DNA of 64,000 nt from Desulforudis sp. (GTDB lineage: Bacteria; Bacillota; Desulfotomaculia; Desulfotomaculales; Desulforudaceae), in assembly GCA_003604975.1 (NCBI GenBank), contig QZIR01000051.1, forward strand, positions 1 through 64,000, read 5' to 3'. The position numbers were made by a program, and so were the translations under genes. The notes under the pieces are model-generated. The model was not told the origin of the DNA. It did not search any database and saw only the letters and a list, made by a program, of their open reading frames with translations. Shown here one piece after another: positions 1 through 6,728 of the stretch; position 1 is the stretch's first letter, and each line of letters starts with the position of its first letter.

Positions 1-33
1 TCCCCTACATATTTCTGAAAACATCTAAAGGCC

Positions 34-69
34 GCAACCCCTTTATTTGCAAGGGTTGCAGCCTTTTTT
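34..69 (+). terminator. Rho-independent terminator
   Basis: GCAACCC (34-40) pairs with GGGTTGC (53-59). The stem extends outward through GGC/GCC and is followed by a T-run at 63-68. It would end a plus-strand transcript entering from the left edge. The flanking A and T runs mean it could also work on the minus strand. Confidence 0.7.
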
Positions 70-199
70 CTGTTCTTTTGCTGTCAAAGTCAGGATTATT
101 CTAATTACTTCATTGAGTGCTGTCAAGCTTGTTCCTTGTTACCAGTCTTCCCGGCTATCCTATATTGTTTACAAATCCCGGTACCCATTAAACCCAGCA

Positions 200-230
200 C
201 AGCAAAACCCTCGAAAAGAGGGTCTTGCTG
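200..230 (-). terminator. Hairpin at the 3' end of the NifU-like gene
   Basis: CAGCAA...CCCTC and GAGGG...TTGCTG form a strong stem directly after the stop codon at 231-233 (minus strand). The following tract is only weakly T-rich, so it is either a terminator or a 3' stabilising hairpin. Confidence 0.55.
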
Positions 231-449
231 TTAGACTTGGCGTACTTCTTTAACTTCGGGAACGGCTTCCTTGAGCACCCGCTCAATACCCTGCTTGAGG
301 GTTACAACAGCCATTGCTCACCCGTGACAGGCGCCCTTGAGCCGTACCTTGACCACCCCATCCTCAACGTCTACCAGTTCGACATCCCCACCGTCACGTT
401 GAAGAAAAGGACGTACCTGATCTAAGACAGCCTCAACTTGCTCTCTCAA
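231..449 (-). CDS. NifU-domain Fe-S scaffold protein, probable selenoprotein (UGA = Sec44)
   Basis: This is a 72-residue stand-alone NifU C-terminal domain, the family that carries and transfers Fe-S clusters through a CxxC pair. It reads in one frame from a TTG start at 449, with GGAGG 8 nt upstream, to TAA at 231, interrupted by a single TGA at codon 44 (318-320). The N-terminal part has the family hallmark [14 protein letters not shown]. The motif reads GACHG-(UGA)-AMA followed by [12 protein letters not shown], so UGA stands exactly where the second cysteine of CxxC belongs. A stem-loop 16-30 nt downstream of the UGA resembles a bacterial SECIS element. I infer selenocysteine insertion. 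The alternatives are a nonsense mutation or a sequencing error (TGC/TGT to TGA). An ordinary ORF caller will miss or split this gene. Confidence 0.75.
284..316 (-). promoter_or_regulatory. Candidate bacterial SECIS element
   Basis: On the minus strand ACCCT (302-298) pairs with AGGGT (292-288) around the loop CAAGC. A possible lower stem CAAT/ATTG lies at 313-316 and 284-287. The upper stem begins 16 nt after the UGA, and a G sits in the apical loop about 24 nt downstream. That placement is what SelB-dependent bacterial SECIS hairpins need. The structure was read by eye, not folded. Confidence 0.5.
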
Positions 450-518
450 AGTCTAGACCTCCTTTGCTGTATTCGCTTGTCTATTCTAAATTATCCGGAT
501 TTTCTTGGCAAGTATAAG

Positions 519-547
519 TTGCACTATTCTGAAAGAATATATATGTA
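519..547 (+). promoter_or_regulatory. Candidate sigma-A promoter for a small transcript
   Basis: TTGCAC (519-524), a 17-nt spacer and TATGTA (542-547). The expected start is near 554, upstream of three consecutive hairpins and a terminator with no open reading frame of note. Confidence 0.35.
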
Positions 548-553
548 CACATT

Positions 554-637
554 GCCACATCAGTCATATAGTGGTATTACCAAACGTTTGGTACGCAAAC
601 ACAGTCTTGGAGGCCGTTCACCCGGTCTCCTTTTTTT
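554..637 (+). ncRNA. Candidate small RNA (about 85 nt)
   Basis: The stretch holds a hairpin GCCAC/GTGGT (about 553-574), a perfect 16-bp palindrome TACCAAACGTTTGGTA (578-593) and a rho-independent terminator (609-637), behind a plausible promoter. No coding sequence with a ribosome binding site lies in it. I do not recognise the family. The palindrome could instead be an operator. Confidence 0.3.
609..637 (+). terminator. Rho-independent terminator
   Basis: GGAGGCCG (609-616) pairs with CGGTCTCC (623-630), including one G-U pair, and is followed by seven Ts (631-637). It is a strong terminator without an obvious upstream gene on this strand. Confidence 0.75.
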
Positions 638-749
638 CCGTACTTGTCCCTTGCCTGAACATGCTCTCCGTCTCACCGTATGTTTAACATGCCCTGAGCA
701 TTCGCCGCTCATCCGCCCTCACAGCTGGTATCTCAAACCGGCATTATCC

Positions 750-778
750 TTGACAAAGAAGGTCTATCGGCGTATCAT
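750..778 (+). promoter_or_regulatory. Promoter of tRNA-Leu
   Basis: Consensus -35 TTGACA (750-755), exactly 17 nt, then TATCAT (773-778, 5/6). The tRNA begins 10 nt after the -10 box. Confidence 0.8.
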
Positions 779-787
779 AATAACGTT

Positions 788-874
788 GCCGAAGTGGCGG
801 AACTGGCAGACGCACTGGACTCAAAATCCAGCGGGGTAACACCCGTGGGGGTTCGACTCCCCCCTTCGGCACCA
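788..874 (+). tRNA. tRNA-Leu (CAA)
   Basis: Acceptor arms GCCGAAG (788-794) and CTTCGGC (864-870) pair perfectly. The discriminator A and an encoded CCA follow (871-874). The anticodon stem CTGGA/TCCAG (815-819, 827-831) encloses the loop CTCAAAA, giving anticodon CAA at 822-824, which reads UUG leucine codons. The long variable arm is the class II feature expected for tRNA-Leu. The T-arm GGGGGTTCGACTCCCCC is intact. Confidence 0.97.
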
Positions 875-883
875 ATGATTACA

Positions 884-911
884 AGGCTTCCGGGAAACCG
901 GGGCTTTTTGT
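884..911 (+). terminator. Terminator after tRNA-Leu
   Basis: CCGG...CCGG core with G-U extensions, followed by TTTTT at 905-909, ten bases past the tRNA CCA end. Confidence 0.6.
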
Positions 912-1096
912 TTCTGATCATTTATATGCCAACTTTTAATAACCTGCTAATGTCCGGTCTACCCTGATGTTCCTCCTTCTTTTGCTAACTATTTTGCATC
1001 AAATCAACCCTGTAATCCGCGTGGTTACTGGGTTCCAAGGTTCTACTTGCCTGTTCCATGTTAATCTTTCACTCGCTTACCAGACATCGATTTATA

Positions 1097-3115
1097 TCAC
1101 GGTAGTACACGGTTCTCCATTGCCGAAAGTCTCCCGTTCAGAGCAAGCGCGGACAGGATGTACATCGCGTGTGACCAGCTTAGAGGCAGAACCCAGCCCG
1201 GCCCACCCTTTACCCGGTCGGCCTGTTCGGGCAGCAGCAGAAGGGGACTGGCTTGGTCCAGACACCACGAATGAAACTCCCTGGCTTTTTCCCTCTGGCC
1301 TACCAGGCTGTAATAGATAGCCAGCCAGAACGTGGTGATCAGCCATGGATTCCCGCCCCTGTAGACATCTCCGCTATAGCGGTGCACACCGCCGACCGTG
1401 GTATTCCAGAGTTCTTCCTCGATGGCGGTGGCTGTAGCCGCCATTCGTGTATCGTCCAGCGGCACAACGGCAAACGGGAAGGCCAGTCCCAGCAGTGCCG
1501 CATCCAGGCGCAGGTCCTTCGGTACCCAGTAATTCCGGTAGATCCCGGTGTCATCCGTGCCGGTATAGGCCGCTTCGCCCTTTTCAATGGCTCGCTCGTA
1601 GTCACTTCCGCCTACCCGGCGGTTTATACCCCGAATAAACCGATTCTGTTCCTTCGACCACTGGAGACTTAGAATAGCCCCTCGCAGCCGTTCGGCTGAA
1701 GCGGCCCATAAGCCGTTCATCTCCCCTTCATCCTTTACCCTGGCAAGATCCGCTGCGGCCCTTAATCCGCCATAGGTGGCGGCAGCCGAATAGGTGCTTT
1801 GATTAAACTCGTCTTCCCAGAGGTCCATTCCGGCAGCCGGAAGGCCGTTCTCCTGCAATGAGTTAACCAGATAGTTGGCACCTGACACCACGGACGGCCA
1901 AACCCGTGCCAGGAACCTCTCGTTGGGACTAAGGCTGAAATGGTGGCGGTAACCCCACAGGATGGTGCCAGTCTGGTCAATCTGCTTTCCCCAGGTAGGT
2001 GCGGCCAAGCCGTCGGTAGAGTAGCGCTGCCGCCAACTTCCGTCAGGGCACTGGACCCGGACTGCGAAGTGATAGAATTTCTCCGCCTGGTTATGGTACC
2101 CGGCCTCATCCATGGCGGCGGCCGCAAAGGTACCGTCACGTCCCCAACAATAACCGTACCCCCCGCACATCGTGTAATACGGGTCAAACTCGGGTGCGGC
2201 AATATGCGCGCCCGTCTTCTTGTTAGTCATCAGTTGAAGAGCAAGAACCGAACGCCGGAACAAGGCACACTCACGTGCCTCCACCTGAAAGCACCTCGCC
2301 TTGCGGAGGAAGCCCCGCCAGTAGGCAGCGGTGAGGTCCTGCCAGTACGCAGCGTCTCTAGCTTGAAGGGTCTGGAGCCGCTCCCCGTTCGACTCCGCGC
2401 TGTGGCCGACCACAACATACAAGCACCTCTCTACGGACATTCCGGGCTTTAATTCACTCTCGTCCCAGGCGAGGGCGGCACTGCTCATCAACACATTATC
2501 CGGAGTGCCCCCGAGACAGCCCCGGTTGGCCCCGTCCAACGGGTCGGAAGGGCTGCCCCGCCGGCCGCACTGAAAACCGACAAGACCACGCTTTCCGCCG
2601 CTAAGGGTGAAATAAGTATCCCTACGAAAGAAGACCAGGGAACGGTCTTGGGGATTAAAACAGGCACTGTCGTATAAGTTGGACTCATCTAAGAACAGGG
2701 CGCTGTACAGAACGAACAGGGGATGTATTGTCTCCAGGCCGTGGTTTTCAATTCTATAACGCCGCAGGAGGGCATCCTCGTTTGGAAGGACAAAATCGGT
2801 CTGGGTTACCTTAAGCCGGTACAGCTGGTTCAGGTAAACCGTCTCCACGATGTTGGTGTCCTCTACATACTGCTGCCGGGCTAACCAATGGTCCTGGTGA
2901 TACCAATGCGTGTCACTCTCACCGGGGTGGTTCCGCAAATTCAGTCCTGTCCAGAAGATGCCCAGATGCTGCGCGTAATCAATATGAGGCCAGAAGATCC
3001 GGTAGAGCTCACCGGAGTTCCTGAGGCAGGCTAACATCGCAGAGTTGCCGATGATGGCGCCGGGCATTTCCGGTTCAGCAACGAACCCTTTGAATTGTCC
3101 CACCTCCCTACTCAT
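1097..3115 (-). CDS. GH15 glucoamylase-like glycoside hydrolase
   Basis: A 672-residue enzyme of the GH15 (glucoamylase/glucodextranase/trehalase) family, which releases glucose from non-reducing ends of alpha-glucans by inversion. An N-terminal beta-sandwich region (about 1-270) precedes an (alpha/alpha)6 barrel. YCWGRDGTF at about 322-330 is the family substrate-binding signature. DLWED (431-435) carries the presumed general acid E434, and LPEQ near 630 with the following PLSWSHA carries the general base. There is no signal peptide, so a cytoplasmic role in glycogen-like glucan turnover is likely. The start overlaps the upstream zinc-ribbon gene by 8 nt, so the two are probably translationally coupled. 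A second, more divergent GH15 lies at 16003-17976. Confidence 0.85.
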   Translation of the reverse strand: MSREVGQFKGFVAEPEMPGAIIGNSAMLACLRNSGELYRIFWPHIDYAQHLGIFWTGLNLRNHPGESDTHWYHQDHWLARQQYVEDTNIVETVYLNQLYRLKVTQTDFVLPNEDALLRRYRIENHGLETIHPLFVLYSALFLDESNLYDSACFNPQDRSLVFFRRDTYFTLSGGKRGLVGFQCGRRGSPSDPLDGANRGCLGGTPDNVLMSSAALAWDESELKPGMSVERCLYVVVGHSAESNGERLQTLQARDAAYWQDLTAAYWRGFLRKARCFQVEARECALFRRSVLALQLMTNKKTGAHIAAPEFDPYYTMCGGYGYCWGRDGTFAAAAMDEAGYHNQAEKFYHFAVRVQCPDGSWRQRYSTDGLAAPTWGKQIDQTGTILWGYRHHFSLSPNERFLARVWPSVVSGANYLVNSLQENGLPAAGMDLWEDEFNQSTYSAAATYGGLRAAADLARVKDEGEMNGLWAASAERLRGAILSLQWSKEQNRFIRGINRRVGGSDYERAIEKGEAAYTGTDDTGIYRNYWVPKDLRLDAALLGLAFPFAVVPLDDTRMAATATAIEEELWNTTVGGVHRYSGDVYRGGNPWLITTFWLAIYYSLVGQREKAREFHSWCLDQASPLLLLPEQADRVKGGPGWVLPLSWSHAMYILSALALNGRLSAMENRVLP

Positions 3116-3374
3116 CGTCTGGTTTGGTTCTACCCGATTTCGGTTGTTCGACTTCCCAGGTATGCTTGCATCGGGTACACTGCACCGTGTCCTGGTCCAT
3201 GAACTTGATAAGGGACATTGCCAAGAATACCCCCACCATAGCCCACAGTAATTGAACAGACTGGGCCAACCAGAGAGCCACCACAGCGCCGACCAGAAAA
3301 ATCAGGGCGGAGGTCTTTTTTCGAACCGGCTCAATCCTTTTCGACCGGCAGCGCGGGCATCTTACCTCTCCCAT
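3108..3374 (-). CDS. Small zinc-ribbon membrane protein
   Basis: An 88-residue protein with a CPRC pair near the N-terminus and a CTRC pair near the C-terminus. Together they could form one zinc ribbon folded around two hydrophobic segments (about 25-60) that look like a membrane hairpin. The ATG at 3374 is preferred over an upstream TTG because GAGGTGAGG sits just before it. It overlaps the GH15 gene start by 8 nt. I do not recognise a named family, and the function is unknown. Confidence 0.6.
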   Translation of the reverse strand: MGEVRCPRCRSKRIEPVRKKTSALIFLVGAVVALWLAQSVQLLWAMVGVFLAMSLIKFMDQDTVQCTRCKHTWEVEQPKSGRTKPDDE

Positions 3375-3419
3375 ACTCCTCACCTCAAACAACCCCCGAA
3401 GAAAACCACCGGTTCGCGA

Positions 3420-4631
3420 TCAGGGGACGCTAAAGAAATAGTCCATCAACCGGTAGCCGAGCTGGAAATAGAGCGGACTGGAGACCGCGGATCGCTCGGT
3501 AAACGTACGCCCAGGTCTGGACTCGCCGTCGGTGTTCTGGTAGACCACGAACGGAACCGGATCAGCCGTATGCGTGCGGAGCGACAACGGGGTGGGGTGG
3601 TCGGGCAGTACCAGCATCCGGTAACGCGGGAAATCCTGCATTCCCCGAAGGACTTCGCCCAGCACTTTTTCGTCAATCTCCTCAATGGCCTTGACCTTGG
3701 TTTCCAGATCCCCCTGGTGTCCGGCTTCGTCAGGTGCCTCGATATGCACCAAAACGAAGTCGTCACCACCGCTTAGCGCATCCAGGGCGGCCACCCCCTT
3801 ACCCCGGAAGTTCGTGGTAATGGTCCCGGTCGCTCCTTCCACCTCAATCACCCGCAAACCGGCACAAAGGCCAATTCCCTTGATCAGATCCACGGCTGAG
3901 ATAACGGCCCCGTCAACCCCGTATTTGTCCCTGAATAGCGGCAGTGAGGGGCGGCGACCCTGCCCCCAAAACCACACTGAGTTGGCCGGATTCTTACCTT
4001 GCTCACATCGCCTGACATTGACAGGGTGGTCGGCCAGGAGCCGGTTGCTCTCCTGCATCAGGGCCAGCAGTTCGGTACCGCCTGCTCCGGCCGGCAGGTA
4101 GTCGGTCACTACCCGGTCTGAAATATCGTGCGGCGGGGTTAGTTGGGTCCTGTCCTCGCCTTCCCGCCAGACCAGGAGATGCCGGTAGCTTATGCCCCCG
4201 AAAAACCTGAATTTTTCGTTTCCCAGGCGCTCACCGAGGAAAGACACCAGTTCCCGGGCTTCGACGGTACTGATCTCCCCGGCACTGTAATCGATCATGC
4301 GTTTGCGGGTATAGTCCGGCTCATCCGAAAGGGTAACCAGATTGCACCGGAAGGCGACATCCTGATCGTTGAGCTCAACACCCATACTGACGGCTTCTAA
4401 CGGTGATCTCCCGGTGTAGTGACGTGAGGGATCGTAACCCATCACCGAAAGGTTCGCCACGTCACTGCCGGCCGGGAAGCCTTCAGGTACCGTAACGCAA
4501 CGCCCCATCTCCCCCCTGGCGGCCAGAAAATCAAAGTGCGGCGTACGCGCATACTCCAGGGGAGTCACGCCTCCTAATTCCGGACGCGGCTCGTCAGCCA
4601 TCCCGTCACCCACAATTACAACGTACTTCAA
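3420..4631 (-). CDS. apgM: 2,3-bisphosphoglycerate-independent phosphoglycerate mutase, archaeal type
   Basis: A 403-residue member of the ApgM branch of the alkaline phosphatase superfamily, interconverting 3- and 2-phosphoglycerate without a cofactor. The N-terminus YVVIVGDGMAD supplies the metal-binding Asp. GSDVANLSVMGYDP carries the serine nucleophile region. The DHPTP...THT stretch near the C-terminus supplies metal-ligand histidines. TTG at 4631 is chosen because GGAGG stands 7 nt before it and the homology starts there; a longer reading to 4742 adds unrelated residues. The length is normal for the family. With pfkA and pyk close by, it belongs to glycolysis/gluconeogenesis. Confidence 0.93.
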   Translation of the reverse strand: MKYVVIVGDGMADEPRPELGGVTPLEYARTPHFDFLAARGEMGRCVTVPEGFPAGSDVANLSVMGYDPSRHYTGRSPLEAVSMGVELNDQDVAFRCNLVTLSDEPDYTRKRMIDYSAGEISTVEARELVSFLGERLGNEKFRFFGGISYRHLLVWREGEDRTQLTPPHDISDRVVTDYLPAGAGGTELLALMQESNRLLADHPVNVRRCEQGKNPANSVWFWGQGRRPSLPLFRDKYGVDGAVISAVDLIKGIGLCAGLRVIEVEGATGTITTNFRGKGVAALDALSGGDDFVLVHIEAPDEAGHQGDLETKVKAIEEIDEKVLGEVLRGMQDFPRYRMLVLPDHPTPLSLRTHTADPVPFVVYQNTDGESRPGRTFTERSAVSSPLYFQLGYRLMDYFFSVP

Positions 4632-4723
4632 ACAGTGAACCTCCATCAACCGGTTTATGACTGCTTGGCAACGAAATCCTAAATGCAATTTTTCGCTCCT
4701 TAAGGGCATTTTACCTTCCCAAC

Positions 4724-4739
4724 AATAATCAGAATTATT
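4724..4739. promoter_or_regulatory. Inverted repeat between apgM and the GGDEF gene
   Basis: AATAAT (4724-4729) and ATTATT (4734-4739) form a hexamer inverted repeat with a 4-nt spacer. It lies just upstream of the -35 box of the divergent GGDEF gene and could be an operator for either gene. Confidence 0.3.
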
Positions 4740-4747
4740 CACACATC

Positions 4748-4777
4748 TTTACGCTGAGGGATTATAACCAATATAAT
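4748..4777 (+). promoter_or_regulatory. Promoter of the GGDEF gene
   Basis: TTTACG (4748-4753), 18 nt, then a perfect TATAAT (4772-4777). Transcription would begin near 4784, leaving a very short leader before the GTG at 4795. Confidence 0.5.
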
Positions 4778-4794
4778 ATGGTTAGCATTGCGGG

Positions 4795-5844
4795 GTGATA
4801 TTCATCGAATACCGCAGTATTGACACCGCTGAGGATAAGATTCTACGGCTGGAGAAACTCAACTCCCGGTTGGTTAACCTGCTATGGGTTGCCGTACAGA
4901 TCTCCACTGAGAAGAAGCCCGCTACCGTTAACCAGATCATCGTTAACGGATTTTCCCAATTAGCTGATATCCCCCGGTGTAGCATGTTCCTGCTTGAACC
5001 CGGTGTCGGACTTACTGAGGCGGCCGCCTGTGGCCGGATTCCGGGGGAGGTCCGCTGGCCCTGTCCTGCGGTAACGGAGATGCTTTCCACTGCCCTGGTG
5101 AACCCTAATTCGAGGACAGCAACATTCTGCCTGACCATTCCTGATTTCAGGTGCCGGCAATGCCCACACCGGGACTGTGTAATTAGGGTTGCCGTAGTCT
5201 GCCTCTTCCACAGCAGCACAGGTGAAACCCAGGGCATACTCTGCGCTTTCAGCACGCACTGCCCCGATATTAACAGGGACACCCAGATGCTGCTCGACCT
5301 GTACAGCAACCAGGTTGGTCTAACCCTGGAGAATATCTCCCTAAACCAGAAGTTGCAGGAATTCGCCTTTGTGGATCCCCTCACCGGGCTATATAATCGT
5401 CGTCACTTTTACGAGCGCCTCCAGGGTGAACTGGCCCGCTCTACCCGTAAGAATGAAAAAGTGTCCCTCTTGATGATCGACGTTGATGATTTTAAGCAGT
5501 ATAACGACACCTTTGGCCATATTGCGGGAGATGGCGTGCTCCGCCGATTAGGGGCAATTTTGAAGTCCACCGTGCGCCAGATGGATGTCATCGTCCGCTA
5601 TGGTGGCGAGGAGTTTACGGTGATCTTGCCGGAGACCGATCTGACCGGGGCCGTGGCGGCCGCCGAGCATATTCGCTACAACATAGAGAATGCCTGGTTT
5701 GTCAACCGGAAAGTCACCGTGTCTATCGGTGCGGCGTCATTCCCGGATCAGGCTACCGACCTTAATCAACTGGTTGAGGTGTCCGACCGCGCCATGTATG
5801 CAGCCAAGAAGGCTGGCAAAAACCAAGTCGCTACTATTGACTGA
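4795..5844 (+). CDS. GAF-like sensor diguanylate cyclase (GGDEF)
   Basis: A 349-residue cytoplasmic protein. Residues about 20-185 look like a GAF-type sensor joined by a helix to a GGDEF domain (about 190-347), which makes cyclic di-GMP from two GTP. The active site reads GGEEF (270-274). The product-inhibition site RxxD is RQMD (261-264), exactly five residues upstream, so both catalysis and feedback inhibition look intact. The sensor has a cysteine cluster (C112, C120, C123, C128, with C136 nearby), suggesting metal, Fe-S or redox sensing; this is inference. It is one of the few plus-strand genes, divergent from apgM. The GTG start has only a weak ribosome site, so the exact start is uncertain. 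Confidence 0.88.
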   Translation: MIFIEYRSIDTAEDKILRLEKLNSRLVNLLWVAVQISTEKKPATVNQIIVNGFSQLADIPRCSMFLLEPGVGLTEAAACGRIPGEVRWPCPAVTEMLSTALVNPNSRTATFCLTIPDFRCRQCPHRDCVIRVAVVCLFHSSTGETQGILCAFSTHCPDINRDTQMLLDLYSNQVGLTLENISLNQKLQEFAFVDPLTGLYNRRHFYERLQGELARSTRKNEKVSLLMIDVDDFKQYNDTFGHIAGDGVLRRLGAILKSTVRQMDVIVRYGGEEFTVILPETDLTGAVAAAEHIRYNIENAWFVNRKVTVSIGAASFPDQATDLNQLVEVSDRAMYAAKKAGKNQVATID

Positions 5845-6054
5845 GTGTTTTCCTGACACTGGATCGCCCCCTGAATCACTGCTGTAAGGCTGCGCCGTTT
5901 CACTCTACAATCACACTTCCAAGTCCCACATCACATGTCACAGGGGGGAGGCCTTGCCTGCCGCCGTGCTATGGTCTCGTTTATTGCGCTCGGGCCCCTG
6001 CCACAGTCTCATGTACGCCTTACAAGTCCGGCACATCACACTTTTGGTTTGTTC

Positions 6055-6654
6055 TTACCGTACCTTTAACTGCCTCCGATCCCTGATCACCAGGAAGGCC
6101 AGCACCAGGAGCCCCCCCAGGATTGCGATCCCTACTAGCCTTGGCTGGATAAAGGCGATGATTGCCGGCCAGCGGTTACCAAAAAACATTCCCACGTAGA
6201 GGTAGATGCTGCTCCAGATTACAGCGTAGAACGAGTTGTAGAACAAAAACCAACCTAATTGTAGCTGTACCAATCCCGCCACATAGGGGGTCAGATTGCC
6301 AACGCCCGGTACAAATCGTCCCAGCAGAATAAAGGCGCCCGCTGAGCGGGCCGGTATGTTTTGCGCGTCCACTAGCTCTTGGAACCCAACCCCAAGGTAG
6401 CGCCCGTAGCGCTTGAAGAACGGCTCTCCAAAGTTCTTCCCGATGATGTAGGCGGCGATTGAACCGACGGTGTAGGCGACAAAGGCTACGACAAGTACCG
6501 TCTGGAACTCCATCCTGCCCTGACTGCATAGAAAACCAGCCAGGATGATGATAATACCCCCGGGGAAACACGGCACACCCAACGCTTCCAACACCATGCC
6601 AGCCCCAACACCGCCAAGGCCAAGCGCAGTGAGGTAGGTCAGAATCAAATCCAA
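6055..6654 (-). CDS. DedA family membrane protein
   Basis: A 199-residue polytopic membrane protein of the DedA/VTT superfamily, linked in other bacteria to lipid scrambling (undecaprenyl phosphate or phosphatidylethanolamine) and membrane homeostasis. The family's re-entrant region is visible as the ALGVPCFPGG stretch near the N-terminus. The FxxRxxPG-type motif appears as GRFVPGVGN about two thirds along. The TTG at 6654 lies 6 nt after GGAGGG; the longer reading to 6714 has no ribosome site. It sits 74 nt downstream of pyk, but the functional link is not obvious. Confidence 0.88.
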   Translation of the reverse strand: MDLILTYLTALGLGGVGAGMVLEALGVPCFPGGIIIILAGFLCSQGRMEFQTVLVVAFVAYTVGSIAAYIIGKNFGEPFFKRYGRYLGVGFQELVDAQNIPARSAGAFILLGRFVPGVGNLTPYVAGLVQLQLGWFLFYNSFYAVIWSSIYLYVGMFFGNRWPAIIAFIQPRLVGIAILGGLLVLAFLVIRDRRQLKVR

Positions 6655-6728
6655 GGGTATCCCTCCTGTAATCTTAGGATACCCTCTCGGCACTAGTAAA
6701 TCCGCCGGTACCATCCAAATTGGCGCCG

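Noticed and set aside
225-425. 66-residue plus-strand ORF opposite the NifU gene
   Set aside because: Antisense shadow. The minus-strand frame has family motifs, SD and a SECIS-like hairpin.
438-839. 133-residue plus-strand ORF covering the tRNA-Leu
   Set aside because: It overlaps a terminator and the tRNA gene and has no protein features.
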